The notes under the pieces were generated by a model, which was not told the DNA's origin, did not search any database, and was given only the letters and a program-made list of their open reading frames with translations. Both the position numbers and the translations under genes were made by a program. From TMED14 sp003507115 (GTDB taxonomy: Bacteria; Bacteroidota; Bacteroidia; Flavobacteriales; Schleiferiaceae), in assembly GCA_943787925.1 (NCBI GenBank), contig CALSOH010000002.1:186001-250000 (forward strand): 64,000 bases of DNA, given 5' to 3'. Of the stretch, positions 25,065 through 33,831 are shown piece by piece; within the stretch, counting starts at the first letter, position 1, and every line of letters starts with the position of its first letter.

Positions 25065-28000
25065 TTAGTCTAAGGATACTTTTAAGCCAAGGCCTTGCAA
25101 CTCATGCAGCAAGACATTGAAGGATTCAGGAATACCTGGCTCAGGCATCCGGTCGCCCTTCACAATGGCCTCGTAGGTCTTCGCACGTCCAACGACGTCG
25201 TCCGACTTCACCGTCAAGATTTCACGCAGGATGTTGGAGGCGCCAAATGCTTCCAATGCCCAAACTTCCATCTCACCAAAACGCTGTCCTCCAAACTGTG
25301 CCTTACCACCCAACGGCTGTTGTGTGATCAAAGAGTATGGTCCGATGGAACGTGCGTGCATCTTGTCGTCCACCATGTGGCCGAGTTTCAACATATAAAT
25401 GACACCGACCGTCGCTTTTTGATCAAAAGCTTCGCCGGAACCACCATCGTACAATTGCGTGTGGCCAAACATGGGAAGTCCCGCAGCATCTGTGTATTGC
25501 GTGATTTCATCCAGCGTCGCTCCGTCAAAGATTGGCGTCGAGAATTTCTGGCCGGTCTTCATGCCTGCCCAACCCAGCACGGTCTCATAGATCTGACCGA
25601 TGTTCATACGAGAAGGTACACCAAGGGGATTCAGTACGATATCCACGGGCGTGCCGTCCTCCAAGAAAGGCATATCCTCTTGACGGACAATCTTGGCGAC
25701 AATACCCTTGTTACCGTGACGTCCGGCCATCTTATCACCCACCTTCAGCTTGCGCTTCTTGGCGATGATGACTTTGGCCATCTTCACGATGCCTGCGGGC
25801 AATTCGTCTCCTACACTGATCGTGAACTTTCGGCGGCGGTTTACACCGGCTACGTCGCTGACCTTAATCTTGTAGTTGTGCAACAAGTTGTCGATGAGTT
25901 TATTCTTCTCATCGTCTGTGGTCCACGTACCGCCCGTCAGGTGCGTATAGTCCTCTACGGCGTTCAAAACTTTCAAAGTGAACTTGGTGCCTTTGGGGAT
26001 CACCTCTTCGTTCAAGTCGTTGGTCACGCCTTGAGCCGTCTTACCGCTTACCAATTTGGCCAATTTCTCGATAAAGGTGGTGCGGATTTCTTCCAACTGA
26101 GTGGCGAATTCCAATTCCAACGCTTCCAATTCCTCCTTGTCGCGGACACGCTGACGCTTGTCCTTCATGCTGCGGCTGAAGAGCTTCTTATCAATCACCA
26201 CTCCACTCAAGGAAGGAGAAGCCTTTAAGGATGCGTCTTTGACGTCACCCGCCTTGTCACCAAAGATGGCGCGCAAGAGCTTCTCTTCGGGAGAGGGATC
26301 GCTTTCCCCTTTCGGAGTAATCTTACCAATCAGGATATCGCCTGGATTGACTTCGGCACCGATACGGATAATTCCGTTTTCGTCCAAGTCCTTCGTCGCT
26401 TCTTCACTGACGTTAGGAATATCGGCGGTCAATTCCTCCATGCCCAACTTGGTGTCGCGCACGTCGAGGGTGTACTCGTCGATGTGGATAGAGGTAAAGA
26501 TGTCTTCGCGAACAACGCGTTCGTTGATTACAATGGCATCCTCAAAGTTGTATCCTTTCCAAGGCATGAAGGCCACTAGCAGGTTGCGACCCAAAGCCAG
26601 CTCACCACCTTGCGTTGCGTAGCCTTCACACAACACCTGACCCAAGTCGACACGCTCTCCCGCGGAGACGATGGGCTTCAGGTTAATCGTCGTGCTTTGG
26701 TTGGTCTTCAAGAATTTGGTCAAAGGATACGATTTGATGGCTGGCTCAAAGCTGACCAATTCCTCGTCCTCTGTGCGATCGTATTCGATCACAATCTCAT
26801 TGGCATCTACATAGCGAACGGTACCAGGACCTTCCGCATTAACCAGCACACGCGAGTCGTGGGCCACCTGACGCTCCAATCCGGTACCCACAATCGGGGC
26901 TTCGGGGCGGAGCAAAGGCACCGCCTGACGCATCATGTTGGATCCCATCAACGCCCGGTTTGCGTCATCGTGTTCCAAGAAAGGAATCAGCGAGGCCGAA
27001 ATCGAGGCAATCTGGTTGGGGGCTACGTCCATCAAATCGACCTTGGCAGGCTCTACGACAGGGAAATCTCCCTCGTCTCGCGCCTTGATTCGGTCATTGA
27101 CAAATGTGCCATTTTGGTTCAACGGGGCATTAGCCTGAGCAATGACCTTATCCTCCTCTTCCTCAGCAGAGAGGTATACGGGAGCCGTGGTCAACTTCAC
27201 TTGACCCGCTTCAACCTTACGGTAGGGCGTTTCAATGAAGCCCATGCCGTTCACCTTGGCATAGACACACAATGAAGAGATCAAACCAATGTTGGGTCCT
27301 TCAGGCGTCTCAATGGGGCAAAGGCGTCCGTAGTGCGTATAGTGTACGTCACGTACCTCGAAGCCTGCGCGTTCACGGCTCAAACCACCGGGTCCGAGGG
27401 CGGACAAACGGCGCTTGTGCGTGATTTCAGACAAGGGGTTCGTCTGGTCCATGAATTGGCTCAGCTGGTTCGTTCCGAAGAAGGAATTGATGACCGAGCT
27501 CAACGTCTTAGCATTGATCAAATCAATCGGCGTAAATACCTCGTTATCGCGCACGTTCATTCGCTCACGGATGGTACGAGCCATGCGGGCTAAGCCTACG
27601 CCAAATTGGTTGGCCATCTGCTCACCCACTGTACGAACACGGCGGTTAGACAAGTGATCAATATCGTCGATCTCCGCCTTGGAGTTGATCAACTCAATCA
27701 AATACTTAATGATTGAGATGATGTCCTGCTTGGTCAATACTTGCTTCTCTTTCTCGATTTCGAGATTGAGCTTCTTGTTCAAGCGGTAACGACCCACTTC
27801 ACCCAAGCTGTAGCGCTGCTCGGAGAAGAAGAGTTTATCAATGATGCCCCGCGCGGTCTCCTCATCCGGTGGTTCAGCATTGCGCAGTTGACGATAAATG
27901 TGCTCCACGGCCTCGATTTCCGAGTTCGTGGGGTCTTTCTGCAACGTATTGTAAATGATGGAGTATTCTCCCTCAATGATGTCTTCTTTGTGCAACAAAA

Positions 28001-28871
28001 TCGTCGCGACTTCGGCCTCAAAGATCATGTCGACATGCTCCTTCTCCAGGATAGTGTCGCGATCGAGGATTACCTCGTTGCGTTCGATGGACACAACCTC
28101 TCCGGTATCTTCATCCACGAAGTCTTCGATCCAGCTCTTCAAGACACGTGCCGCCAATTTGCGGCCTACGGTGCGCTTGAGGCCTGCTTTCGAAACTTTC
28201 ACTTCTTCGGCCAGGTCAAAAATCTCCAAGATATCCTTGTCGCGTTCGTAACCGATCGCACGGAAAAGGGTGGTCACGGGCAACTTCTTCTTCCGGTCGA
28301 TGTACGCGTACATGACGTTGTTGATGTCCGTGGCAAATTCAATCCAGCTACCCTTGAATGGGATGACACGCGCGGAGTACAACTTCGTGCCGTTCGCGTG
28401 GAAGCTTTGGCCAAAGAAGACACCGGGCGAACGGTGAAGCTGGGAAACGATCACACGCTCGGCTCCATTCACAATGAATGTGCCGCGTGGAGTCATGTAC
28501 GGGATGGTTCCCAAGTACACATCCTGGACGATGGTCTCAAAGTCCTCGTGTTCGGGGTCCGTACAGTAAAGTTTAAGACGTGCCTTGAGAGGTACGCTGT
28601 AGGTCAGCCCGCGCTCGATGCATTCCATCTCGCTGTAACGGGGGGGGTCTACAAAATAATCGATGAATTCCAGTACAAACTGGTTGCGGGAATCCGTAAT
28701 GGGGAAGTTTTCATTGAAGGTCTTAAACAAGCCTTCATTTGACCGATTTTCCGGTTTGGTATCGATCTGAAAAAAATCCCGGAACGACTTGATTTGGATA
28801 TCAAGAAAATCCGGGCAATCCGCCTGTGCGAAGGTTGAGGAGAAATTGATTCGCGATTGAACGTGCGCCAT
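25065..28871 (-). CDS. rpoB: DNA-directed RNA polymerase subunit beta
   Basis: 1268 residues. The rifampicin-region sequence FGTNQLSQFMDQTNPLSEIT and HKRRLSALGPGGL is wild-type-like. RPIETPEG-type RLCPIETPEGPNIGLI and the C-terminal KMHARSIGPYSLITQQPLGGKAQFGG are intact. It forms the catalytic core with RpoC. It lies 98 nt downstream of rplL, in an intergenic region with a long hairpin that may attenuate transcription into it. Confidence 0.98.
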   Translation of the reverse strand: MAHVQSRINFSSTFAQADCPDFLDIQIKSFRDFFQIDTKPENRSNEGLFKTFNENFPITDSRNQFVLEFIDYFVDPPRYSEMECIERGLTYSVPLKARLKLYCTDPEHEDFETIVQDVYLGTIPYMTPRGTFIVNGAERVIVSQLHRSPGVFFGQSFHANGTKLYSARVIPFKGSWIEFATDINNVMYAYIDRKKKLPVTTLFRAIGYERDKDILEIFDLAEEVKVSKAGLKRTVGRKLAARVLKSWIEDFVDEDTGEVVSIERNEVILDRDTILEKEHVDMIFEAEVATILLHKEDIIEGEYSIIYNTLQKDPTNSEIEAVEHIYRQLRNAEPPDEETARGIIDKLFFSEQRYSLGEVGRYRLNKKLNLEIEKEKQVLTKQDIISIIKYLIELINSKAEIDDIDHLSNRRVRTVGEQMANQFGVGLARMARTIRERMNVRDNEVFTPIDLINAKTLSSVINSFFGTNQLSQFMDQTNPLSEITHKRRLSALGPGGLSRERAGFEVRDVHYTHYGRLCPIETPEGPNIGLISSLCVYAKVNGMGFIETPYRKVEAGQVKLTTAPVYLSAEEEEDKVIAQANAPLNQNGTFVNDRIKARDEGDFPVVEPAKVDLMDVAPNQIASISASLIPFLEHDDANRALMGSNMMRQAVPLLRPEAPIVGTGLERQVAHDSRVLVNAEGPGTVRYVDANEIVIEYDRTEDEELVSFEPAIKSYPLTKFLKTNQSTTINLKPIVSAGERVDLGQVLCEGYATQGGELALGRNLLVAFMPWKGYNFEDAIVINERVVREDIFTSIHIDEYTLDVRDTKLGMEELTADIPNVSEEATKDLDENGIIRIGAEVNPGDILIGKITPKGESDPSPEEKLLRAIFGDKAGDVKDASLKASPSLSGVVIDKKLFSRSMKDKRQRVRDKEELEALELEFATQLEEIRTTFIEKLAKLVSGKTAQGVTNDLNEEVIPKGTKFTLKVLNAVEDYTHLTGGTWTTDDEKNKLIDNLLHNYKIKVSDVAGVNRRRKFTISVGDELPAGIVKMAKVIIAKKRKLKVGDKMAGRHGNKGIVAKIVRQEDMPFLEDGTPVDIVLNPLGVPSRMNIGQIYETVLGWAGMKTGQKFSTPIFDGATLDEITQYTDAAGLPMFGHTQLYDGGSGEAFDQKATVGVIYMLKLGHMVDDKMHARSIGPYSLITQQPLGGKAQFGGQRFGEMEVWALEAFGASNILREILTVKSDDVVGRAKTYEAIVKGDRMPEPGIPESFNVLLHELQGLGLKVSLD

Positions 28872-28908
28872 GGAGCTCGACAGATTGATGAATATGATTT
28901 GAAATACG

Positions 28909-28950
28909 AAAAGGTTTAGGCCTTGAAACAGCGTTTCAAGGGCCTAAACC
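28909..28950 (-). terminator. rplL-rpoB intergenic hairpin, likely attenuator
   Basis: The minus-strand transcript has GGTTTAGGCC(C)TTGAAAC, loop GCT, then GTTTCAAGGCCTAAACC, about 17 base pairs with one bulged base, followed by TTTT. It lies between rplL and rpoB. Partial termination between these genes is known in E. coli, where it lowers RNA polymerase relative to ribosomal protein synthesis. An RNase processing site is the alternative. Confidence 0.7.
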
Positions 28951-28969
28951 TGAGTGGTTGACAGGGCTC

Positions 28970-29350
28970 TTACTTGAGCTCTACTTCAGCACCAGCCTCT
29001 TCAAGTTGCTTCTTGAGGGCTTCTGCTTCGTCTTTGCTAACGCCTTCCTTGATAGGAGCAGGAGCAGCATCAACGGCGTCCTTCGCTTCTTTCAAGCCAA
29101 GTCCAGTCAATTCTTTAACGACCTTCACAACGGCCAACTTAGAAGCGCCAGCGCTCTTAAGAATGACGTCGAAAGAAGTCTTCTCTTCAGCAGCCGCGTC
29201 GCCACCGCCAGCAGCGGGACCAGCAGCTACAGCTACAGCCGCAGCAGCGGGCTCGATGCCGTATTCTTCTTTGAGGTAGTTTGCGAGTTCATTAACTTCT
29301 TTTACGGTCAGGTTGACCAAAGAGTCTCCGAGGTTTTTGATATCAGCCAT
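28970..29350 (-). CDS. rplL: 50S ribosomal protein L7/L12
   Basis: 126 residues. An N-terminal dimerisation helix (LGDSLVNLTVKEVNELANYL), an Ala/Gly-rich hinge at about 35-55, and the factor-binding C-terminal domain with KTSFDVILKSAGASKLAVVK and GLGLKEAKDAVDAAP. Multiple copies form the GTPase-recruiting stalk on L10. It lies 65 nt after rplJ. Standard in every respect. Confidence 0.98.
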   Translation of the reverse strand: MADIKNLGDSLVNLTVKEVNELANYLKEEYGIEPAAAAVAVAAGPAAGGGDAAAEEKTSFDVILKSAGASKLAVVKVVKELTGLGLKEAKDAVDAAPAPIKEGVSKDEAEALKKQLEEAGAEVELK

Positions 29351-29415
29351 TTTGGTTGAGTTTGAGATTTCTAATTAAAAAAGCACGTAGTTGGAAGCGT
29401 GAGTGCGTACAGGGG

Positions 29416-29940
29416 TTAGGAATTGCGCTCTTCCAGCGCCTTGATCAAACCAGCGATGGTTTGACCACTGCCAGCCTGGAGTCCCGAAATAACATTCTTC
29501 ATTGGGCTCTGCAAAAGCAGGATAACGTCCCCAATCAATTCGTTCTTCGACTTCAAGCTAGTCAATGCATCAAGCTGAGTATCACCAATAAAAATGGCTT
29601 CCTCGACATAGGCTCCTTTCAAGATGGGCTTGGGGCTCTTCTTGCGGAATTCCTTGATCAATTTAGCGGGGGCATTGCCTGCCTCTGCCATCATGATGCT
29701 TGAGTTGCCCTTGAGGACGTCAGAGAGTTCACCAAAATCTTTGGTGGAGCGCTCCATGGCCTTCTTCAAGAGGGCGTTCTTGACCACGGTCATTTTGATG
29801 TCGGCTTTGTGGCAGGCACGACGCAAGTTGCTCGTGTTTTCTGCATCCAATCCGGCAATGTCCGTGATGTACACCGTCGCGGTAGATTCTAGCGCAGCGG
29901 TGAGATCTTCGATCAGTTGATTCTTTTCTTCGCGGGTCAT
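29416..29940 (-). CDS. rplJ: 50S ribosomal protein L10
   Basis: 174 residues. The N-terminal RNA-binding domain begins MTREEKNQLIEDLTAAL and contains NTSNLRRACHKADIKMTVVKN, the part that binds 23S rRNA. The C-terminal helix carries the L7/L12 binding sites. In many bacteria L10 with L12 represses its own mRNA leader. The gene follows rplA after 12 nt and precedes rplL. Confidence 0.98.
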   Translation of the reverse strand: MTREEKNQLIEDLTAALESTATVYITDIAGLDAENTSNLRRACHKADIKMTVVKNALLKKAMERSTKDFGELSDVLKGNSSIMMAEAGNAPAKLIKEFRKKSPKPILKGAYVEEAIFIGDTQLDALTSLKSKNELIGDVILLLQSPMKNVISGLQAGSGQTIAGLIKALEERNS

Positions 29941-29952
29941 AGGACTATCGCA

Positions 29953-30642
29953 TTATGCGTTTTTGGCTTCAACGGGAACACCTGGGCCCATGGTGGGGCT
30001 TAATGTGATGCTCTTGAAATAGGTGCCCTTGGCAGAGGTAGGCTTCAAACGAACCAAGGTTTTGATAACTTCGTCCGCGTTCTCTCTGATTTGATCTGCC
30101 GTGAAAGACACCTTGCCGATACCGGCATGTACGATGCCATAACGGTCCACCTTAAAGTCAATTTTACCAGCCTTCACTTCGGCAACCGCTTTGGCTACAT
30201 CCATGGTGACCGTACCAGACTTGGGGTTAGGCATCAAGCCGCGGGGGCCAAGAACACGGCCCAAAGGACCGAGTTTACCCATCGCTGCGGGAACGGTGAT
30301 GATCACATCAATATCCGTCCATCCGCCCTTGATCTTCTCCAAGTACTCATCCATACCGACGTAATCAGCCCCTGCCTCTTTTGCTTCAGCCTCCTTATCG
30401 GGAGTAACCAAGGCCAAGACGCGGATAGACTTACCCGTTCCGTTGGGGAGGCTAACCACACCGCGCACCATTTGATTGGCTTTACGGGGGTCCACACCCA
30501 AACGAACCGCCAAGTCGACAGATCCATCAAATTTGGTGGTGCTTACTTCTTTGACCAAGGAAGAAGCCTCGTCCAAAGAATACAATTTGCCGGGAACAAT
30601 TTTCTCCTCAGCGGCTTTTTGCTTTTTTGTCAATTTTGCCAT
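29953..30642 (-). CDS. rplA: 50S ribosomal protein L1
   Basis: 229 residues. Two-domain L1 fold; conserved FDGSVDLAVRLGVDPRKA, MGKLGPLGRVLGPRGLMPNP and a C-terminal SITLSPTMGPGVPV segment. It forms the mobile L1 stalk that helps release deacylated tRNA from the E site. In other bacteria L1 represses the rplK-rplA mRNA. It starts 11 nt after rplK. Confidence 0.98.
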   Translation of the reverse strand: MAKLTKKQKAAEEKIVPGKLYSLDEASSLVKEVSTTKFDGSVDLAVRLGVDPRKANQMVRGVVSLPNGTGKSIRVLALVTPDKEAEAKEAGADYVGMDEYLEKIKGGWTDIDVIITVPAAMGKLGPLGRVLGPRGLMPNPKSGTVTMDVAKAVAEVKAGKIDFKVDRYGIVHAGIGKVSFTADQIRENADEVIKTLVRLKPTSAKGTYFKSITLSPTMGPGVPVEAKNA

Positions 30643-30653
30643 GATTCAGAGAA

Positions 30654-31097
30654 TTAATTGTTGCTCGGTTTGGTTCCGGTTACGGTCAAGCCCATGCTTC
30701 GAGCAGTTCCCGCGACCATTGACATCGCCGAGTCCATTGTGAAGCAATTCAGGTCTACCATTTTATCTTCAGCAATCGCTTGAACTTGAGCCCAGGTTAC
30801 CTTGCCCACTTTCTCGCGGTTAGGTACTCCGGATCCGCTCTTTAGCTTCGCCGCTTCCAATAATTGAACAGCCACTGGGGGTTGCTTTACGATGAAATCA
30901 AAAGACTTGTCTGTATATACCGTAATAACTACGGGCAACAGCTTGCCTTGCTTTTCCTGCGTACGTGCATTGAACTGCTTGCAGAATTCCATGATGTTGA
31001 CACCCTTCGCACCCAAGGCAGGACCTACGGGAGGAGAGGGGTTTGCGGCACCACCACGAACTTGCAGCTTGATCATCGCACTGATTTCTTTCGCCAT
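30654..31097 (-). CDS. rplK: 50S ribosomal protein L11
   Basis: 147 residues. The N-terminal region has the proline-rich SPPVGPALGAKGVNIMEFCKQFN, which contacts the GTPase-associated centre and thiostrepton site. The C-terminal RNA-binding domain ends SMGLTVTG. It lies 93 nt downstream of nusG, a gap with no clear promoter. Confidence 0.98.
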   Translation of the reverse strand: MAKEISAMIKLQVRGGAANPSPPVGPALGAKGVNIMEFCKQFNARTQEKQGKLLPVVITVYTDKSFDFIVKQPPVAVQLLEAAKLKSGSGVPNREKVGKVTWAQVQAIAEDKMVDLNCFTMDSAMSMVAGTARSMGLTVTGTKPSNN

Positions 31098-31190
31098 ATT
31101 CTGTTGTTCGTATTTGCTTTATTTGACAGCTTGTTGTGTTCGTTCGCAGTTGGAAGCTCTGCTTCGGAACGGACGGGAGCTCACACCGTT

Positions 31191-31745
31191 TTAACTTTCT
31201 TTTTCTACTTGCATGAAGCTCAGCTCCAGCGGGGTGCGCCGGCCAAAAATCTTGACCATCACTTCCAGCTTTCGCTTGTCTTCGTGAATTTTTTCGACGG
31301 AGCCAACGAAATCGCGGAACGGGCCGTCGATCACCTTGACTGATTCTCCTAAGACGAATGGAATGGTGACCTGCTCCGCAGATTCCGCCAATTCATCCAC
31401 CTTGCCCAACATGCGATTGACTTCGCTGAGGCGCAAGGGGGTCGGCTCACCACCTTTGGTCTCTCCCAAGAAACCAATGACGCCGGGAATATTCTTGAGG
31501 GTGTGCACCAGCTCACCCGTCAACACGGCTTCCACCATGATGTAGCCCGGGAAGAAGTTGCGCTCTTTGAGCACTTTCTTTCCGTTGCGGATTTGGTACA
31601 CCTTTTCAGTTGGAATCAACACTTGACCCAATAAGTCAGACATGCCCGTACGAGCCATCTCCGTCTCAATGTAATGCTTGGTCTTGGTTTCCTGGCCACT
31701 AATAGCCCGAACCACATACCATTTCATTCCTTCGATTACACTCAT
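31191..31745 (-). CDS. nusG: Transcription termination/antitermination protein NusG
   Basis: 184 residues if started at ATG 31745, 4 nt after the secE stop. ATG 31727 (MKWYVV) is a serious alternative because homologues begin there and GAAGGA precedes it. The NGN domain includes WYVVRAISGQETKTKHYIE and FFPGYIMVEA. A KOW domain follows near the C-terminus (GESVKVIDGPFRDFVGSVEKI). NusG binds the RNA polymerase clamp, increases processivity and couples to the ribosome. The frame is open further upstream into secE without support. Confidence 0.95.
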   Translation of the reverse strand: MSVIEGMKWYVVRAISGQETKTKHYIETEMARTGMSDLLGQVLIPTEKVYQIRNGKKVLKERNFFPGYIMVEAVLTGELVHTLKNIPGVIGFLGETKGGEPTPLRLSEVNRMLGKVDELAESAEQVTIPFVLGESVKVIDGPFRDFVGSVEKIHEDKRKLEVMVKIFGRRTPLELSFMQVEKES

Positions 31746-31749
31746 CGTA

Positions 31750-31944
31750 TTAAGCAAAGAGGGTATATACGAAGTCAAACACTTGGGTAATCACTTTATC
31801 CATGGCAAAAATGGCCAAAGCAAAAACCAACGAACCTGCAATCACCACGAGGGTACTCTTTTGCAAGCTGATCCATGTAGGCCAAGTCACGCGGTGCATG
31901 AACTCGGAGTAGGAGTCTTTGAGATATTGACGAATATTTTCCAT
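31750..31944 (-). CDS. secE: Preprotein translocase subunit SecE
   Basis: 64 residues from ATG 31944. The amphipathic motif HRVTWPTWISLQKST is the conserved SecE element that lies on the membrane surface. One transmembrane helix follows (VVIAGSLVFALAIFAMDKVI). SecE clamps SecY in the translocon. It lies 27 nt after tRNA-Trp and 4 nt before nusG, the order found across Bacteroidota. Confidence 0.96.
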   Translation of the reverse strand: MENIRQYLKDSYSEFMHRVTWPTWISLQKSTLVVIAGSLVFALAIFAMDKVITQVFDFVYTLFA

Positions 31945-31971
31945 GGGTTTCCCTAGGTTAAACGTTGATTG

Positions 31972-32042
31972 CACGGGTGGAGAGATTCGAACTCCCATCA
32001 ATGGTTTTGGAGACCACTATTCTACCCTTGAACTACACCCGT
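31972..32042 (-). tRNA. trnW: tRNA-Trp (CCA anticodon)
   Basis: Cloverleaf on the minus strand with acceptor ACGGGTG paired to CACCCGT, anticodon stem GTGGT/ACCA, loop CTCCAAA and T-arm GTTCGAATC. 71 nt; the 3' CCA is not encoded. It lies between the tuf terminator and secE. Confidence 0.95.
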
Positions 32043-32048
32043 AGATGG

Positions 32049-32078
32049 AAAAAGGCATCCCGGAAAATCCGGGATACC
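32049..32078 (-). terminator. Terminator after tuf
   Basis: The minus-strand transcript forms GGTATCCCGGA-TTT-TCCGGGATGCC (11 pairs, one G-U) followed by TTTTT. It ends 7 nt before tRNA-Trp, so tRNA-Trp-secE-nusG expression depends on readthrough or on a promoter I cannot identify. Confidence 0.8.
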
Positions 32079-32101
32079 TTACTTCCTTCTTTGATGTACA
32101 A

Positions 32102-33289
32102 TTACCCGATGATCTCAGTAACCTGACCAGCCCCTACAGTGCGACCTCCTTCGCGGATAGCGAAACGGAGACCCTTGCTCACTGCAACGGGAGCGATCAA
32201 GTGTACGTCGATAGACAAGTTGTCACCTGGCATAACCATCTCTACTCCAGCGGGGAGCATGATTTCACCTGTAACGTCTGTCGTACGGAGATAGAACTGA
32301 GGGCGGTACTTGTTGTGGAAAGGAGTGTGGCGTCCACCTTCTTCCTTCTTCAAGATGTAGACCTCAGCCTTGAATTTGCTCGCAGGCTTTTGTGAGCCTG
32401 GCTTGCAGATAACCATACCGCGGCGGATGTCCGCCTTATCGATACCGCGCAACAACAGACCTACGTTGTCACCTGCTTCGCCACGATCCAAGATCTTGCG
32501 GAACATTTCAACACCCGTTACAGTCGACGTCAATTTCTCGTCACCGAATCCGATGATTTCCACGCCGTCACCCGTCAAAGCTACACCCGTTTCGATACGA
32601 CCGGTAGCAACCGTTCCACGTCCCGTAATGGTGAATACGTCTTCGATAGGCATCAAGAAAGGCTTGTCGATTTCGCGCTCAGGCTCTTCGATCCACGCAT
32701 CTACAGAGTTCATCAACTCCATGATGGTGTCTACCCACTTCTGCTCACCGTTCAAACCACCGAGGGCCGAACCTTGGATCACAGGCGTGTTGTCGCCGTC
32801 GTACTTGTAGAAAGTCAACAAGTCACGGATTTCCATTTCGACCAACTCGAGGAGTTCCTCGTCATCGACCATGTCCACTTTGTTCATGAACACGACGATA
32901 CGGGGTACACCTACCTGACGCGCTAGCAAGATGTGCTCGCGAGTCTGGGGCATAGGACCGTCCGTAGAAGCCACTACCAAAATAGCGCCGTCCATTTGGG
33001 CAGCACCCGTAACCATGTTCTTTACATAGTCAGCGTGACCAGGGCAATCCACGTGAGCATAGTGGCGGGCCGCCGTTTCATACTCTACGTGAGCTGTGTT
33101 GATCGTGATACCACGCTCTTTTTCCTCCGGAGCGGCATCGATCGAATCGAAGCTACGCGCCTTAGAAAGACCTGCATTCGCCAAAACCGTAGTGATGGCG
33201 GCCGTCAAGGTTGTTTTACCGTGGTCAACGTGACCGATGGTACCGATATTCAAGTGCGGTTTGTTACGCACGAAATTCTCCTTTGCCAT
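32102..33289 (-). CDS. tuf: Translation elongation factor Tu
   Basis: 395 residues from ATG 33289. The frame upstream of this ATG runs into the tRNA-Thr gene. G-domain motifs: GHVDHGKTT, DCPGHADY (with the catalytic histidine of the following region) and NKVDMVD; domains 2 and 3 end in VGAGQVTEIIG. EF-Tu delivers aminoacyl-tRNA to the ribosome. The gene is embedded between tRNA-Thr upstream and tRNA-Trp downstream, so tRNA processing probably generates its mRNA 5' end. Confidence 0.98.
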   Translation of the reverse strand: MAKENFVRNKPHLNIGTIGHVDHGKTTLTAAITTVLANAGLSKARSFDSIDAAPEEKERGITINTAHVEYETAARHYAHVDCPGHADYVKNMVTGAAQMDGAILVVASTDGPMPQTREHILLARQVGVPRIVVFMNKVDMVDDEELLELVEMEIRDLLTFYKYDGDNTPVIQGSALGGLNGEQKWVDTIMELMNSVDAWIEEPEREIDKPFLMPIEDVFTITGRGTVATGRIETGVALTGDGVEIIGFGDEKLTSTVTGVEMFRKILDRGEAGDNVGLLLRGIDKADIRRGMVICKPGSQKPASKFKAEVYILKKEEGGRHTPFHNKYRPQFYLRTTDVTGEIMLPAGVEMVMPGDNLSIDVHLIAPVAVSKGLRFAIREGGRTVGAGQVTEIIG

Positions 33290-33337
33290 TTGTTTTAAGA
33301 TTAAGTGATTGAACCCAAAGAAAGAAGTCATTGATTG

Positions 33338-33409
33338 AGCCAATGAGGGGAATTGAACCCCTGACCTTTTCCTTACCAAGGAAACGCTCTACCCCTGAGC
33401 TACATCGGC
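33338..33409 (-). tRNA. trnT: tRNA-Thr (GGT anticodon)
   Basis: 72 nt on the minus strand. Acceptor GCCGATG pairs with CATTGGC (one G-U). Anticodon stem TTTCC/GGAAA with loop TTGGTAA, T-loop TTCAATT. It is the last tRNA of the cluster, 48 nt before tuf. CCA is not encoded. Confidence 0.95.
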
Positions 33410-33421
33410 TGATGTGTCATG

Positions 33422-33494
33422 AGCGGAAGACGGGGTTCGAACCCGCGACCCTCAGCTTGGAAGGCTGATGCTCTACCAACTGAGCTACTTCCGC
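33422..33494 (-). tRNA. trnG: tRNA-Gly (TCC anticodon)
   Basis: 73 nt on the minus strand. Acceptor GCGGAAG/CTTCCGC, anticodon stem TCAGC/GCTGA with loop CTTCCAA, T-arm GGGTTCGAACCC. CCA is not encoded. Confidence 0.95.
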
Positions 33495-33504
33495 GTTTGT
33501 GTTG

Positions 33505-33586
33505 TGGGAGTGGATGGACTCGAACCAACGATGTCTTCCGACGACAGATTTACAGTCTGCTGCAATAGCCACTATGCGACACTCCC
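33505..33586 (-). tRNA. trnY: tRNA-Tyr (GTA anticodon)
   Basis: 82 nt on the minus strand with a long class II variable arm. Acceptor GGGAGTG/CACTCCC, anticodon loop CTGTAAA, T-loop TTCGAGT. CCA is not encoded. Confidence 0.95.
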
Positions 33587-33634
33587 AGTTTTGATATGCC
33601 CTAAAAAATTGACGTCATGCTTGGTTGAGCTTCG

Positions 33635-33707
33635 AGCCAGCAGAGGGACTCGAACCCCCGACCTACTGATTACAAATCAGTAGCTCTACCAACTGAGCTA
33701 TGCTGGC
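33635..33707 (-). tRNA. trnT: tRNA-Thr (TGT anticodon)
   Basis: 73 nt on the minus strand. Acceptor GCCAGCA/TGCTGGC, anticodon stem ACTGA/TCAGT with loop TTTGTAA, T-arm GGGGGTTCGAGTCCCTC. It is the first tRNA of the cluster. CCA is not encoded. Confidence 0.95.
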
Positions 33708-33794
33708 AAAAAGTGAAGGACAAGCGGTCCCAAGCAGTGCGTCAAAAAAGAACGTTGCTGCATAGCAGCTTTCCCGCTATTTTCAAACGGACTG

Positions 33795-33825
33795 CAAATG
33801 TAGAAAATAAAAGGATGTCTACAAG
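33795..33825 (-). promoter_or_regulatory. Promoter of the tRNA-tuf cluster
   Basis: Minus strand: CTTG (-33, three of four matches to TTTG), a 19-nt spacer, then TACATTTG, an exact TAnnTTTG -7 element. It lies directly downstream of hpf and about 88 nt before the first tRNA. This is one of the best Bacteroidota-type promoters in the window. Confidence 0.65.
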
Positions 33826-33831
33826 CGGTCT

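Noticed and set aside
27741..28742. 333-codon plus-strand frame opposite rpoB
   Set aside because: Antisense shadow of the strongly conserved rpoB gene; no start context or domain.
29351..29415. Possible terminator between rplJ and rplL
   Set aside because: Only a 4-bp CACG/CGTG stem with a 10-nt loop before T6; too weak to call.
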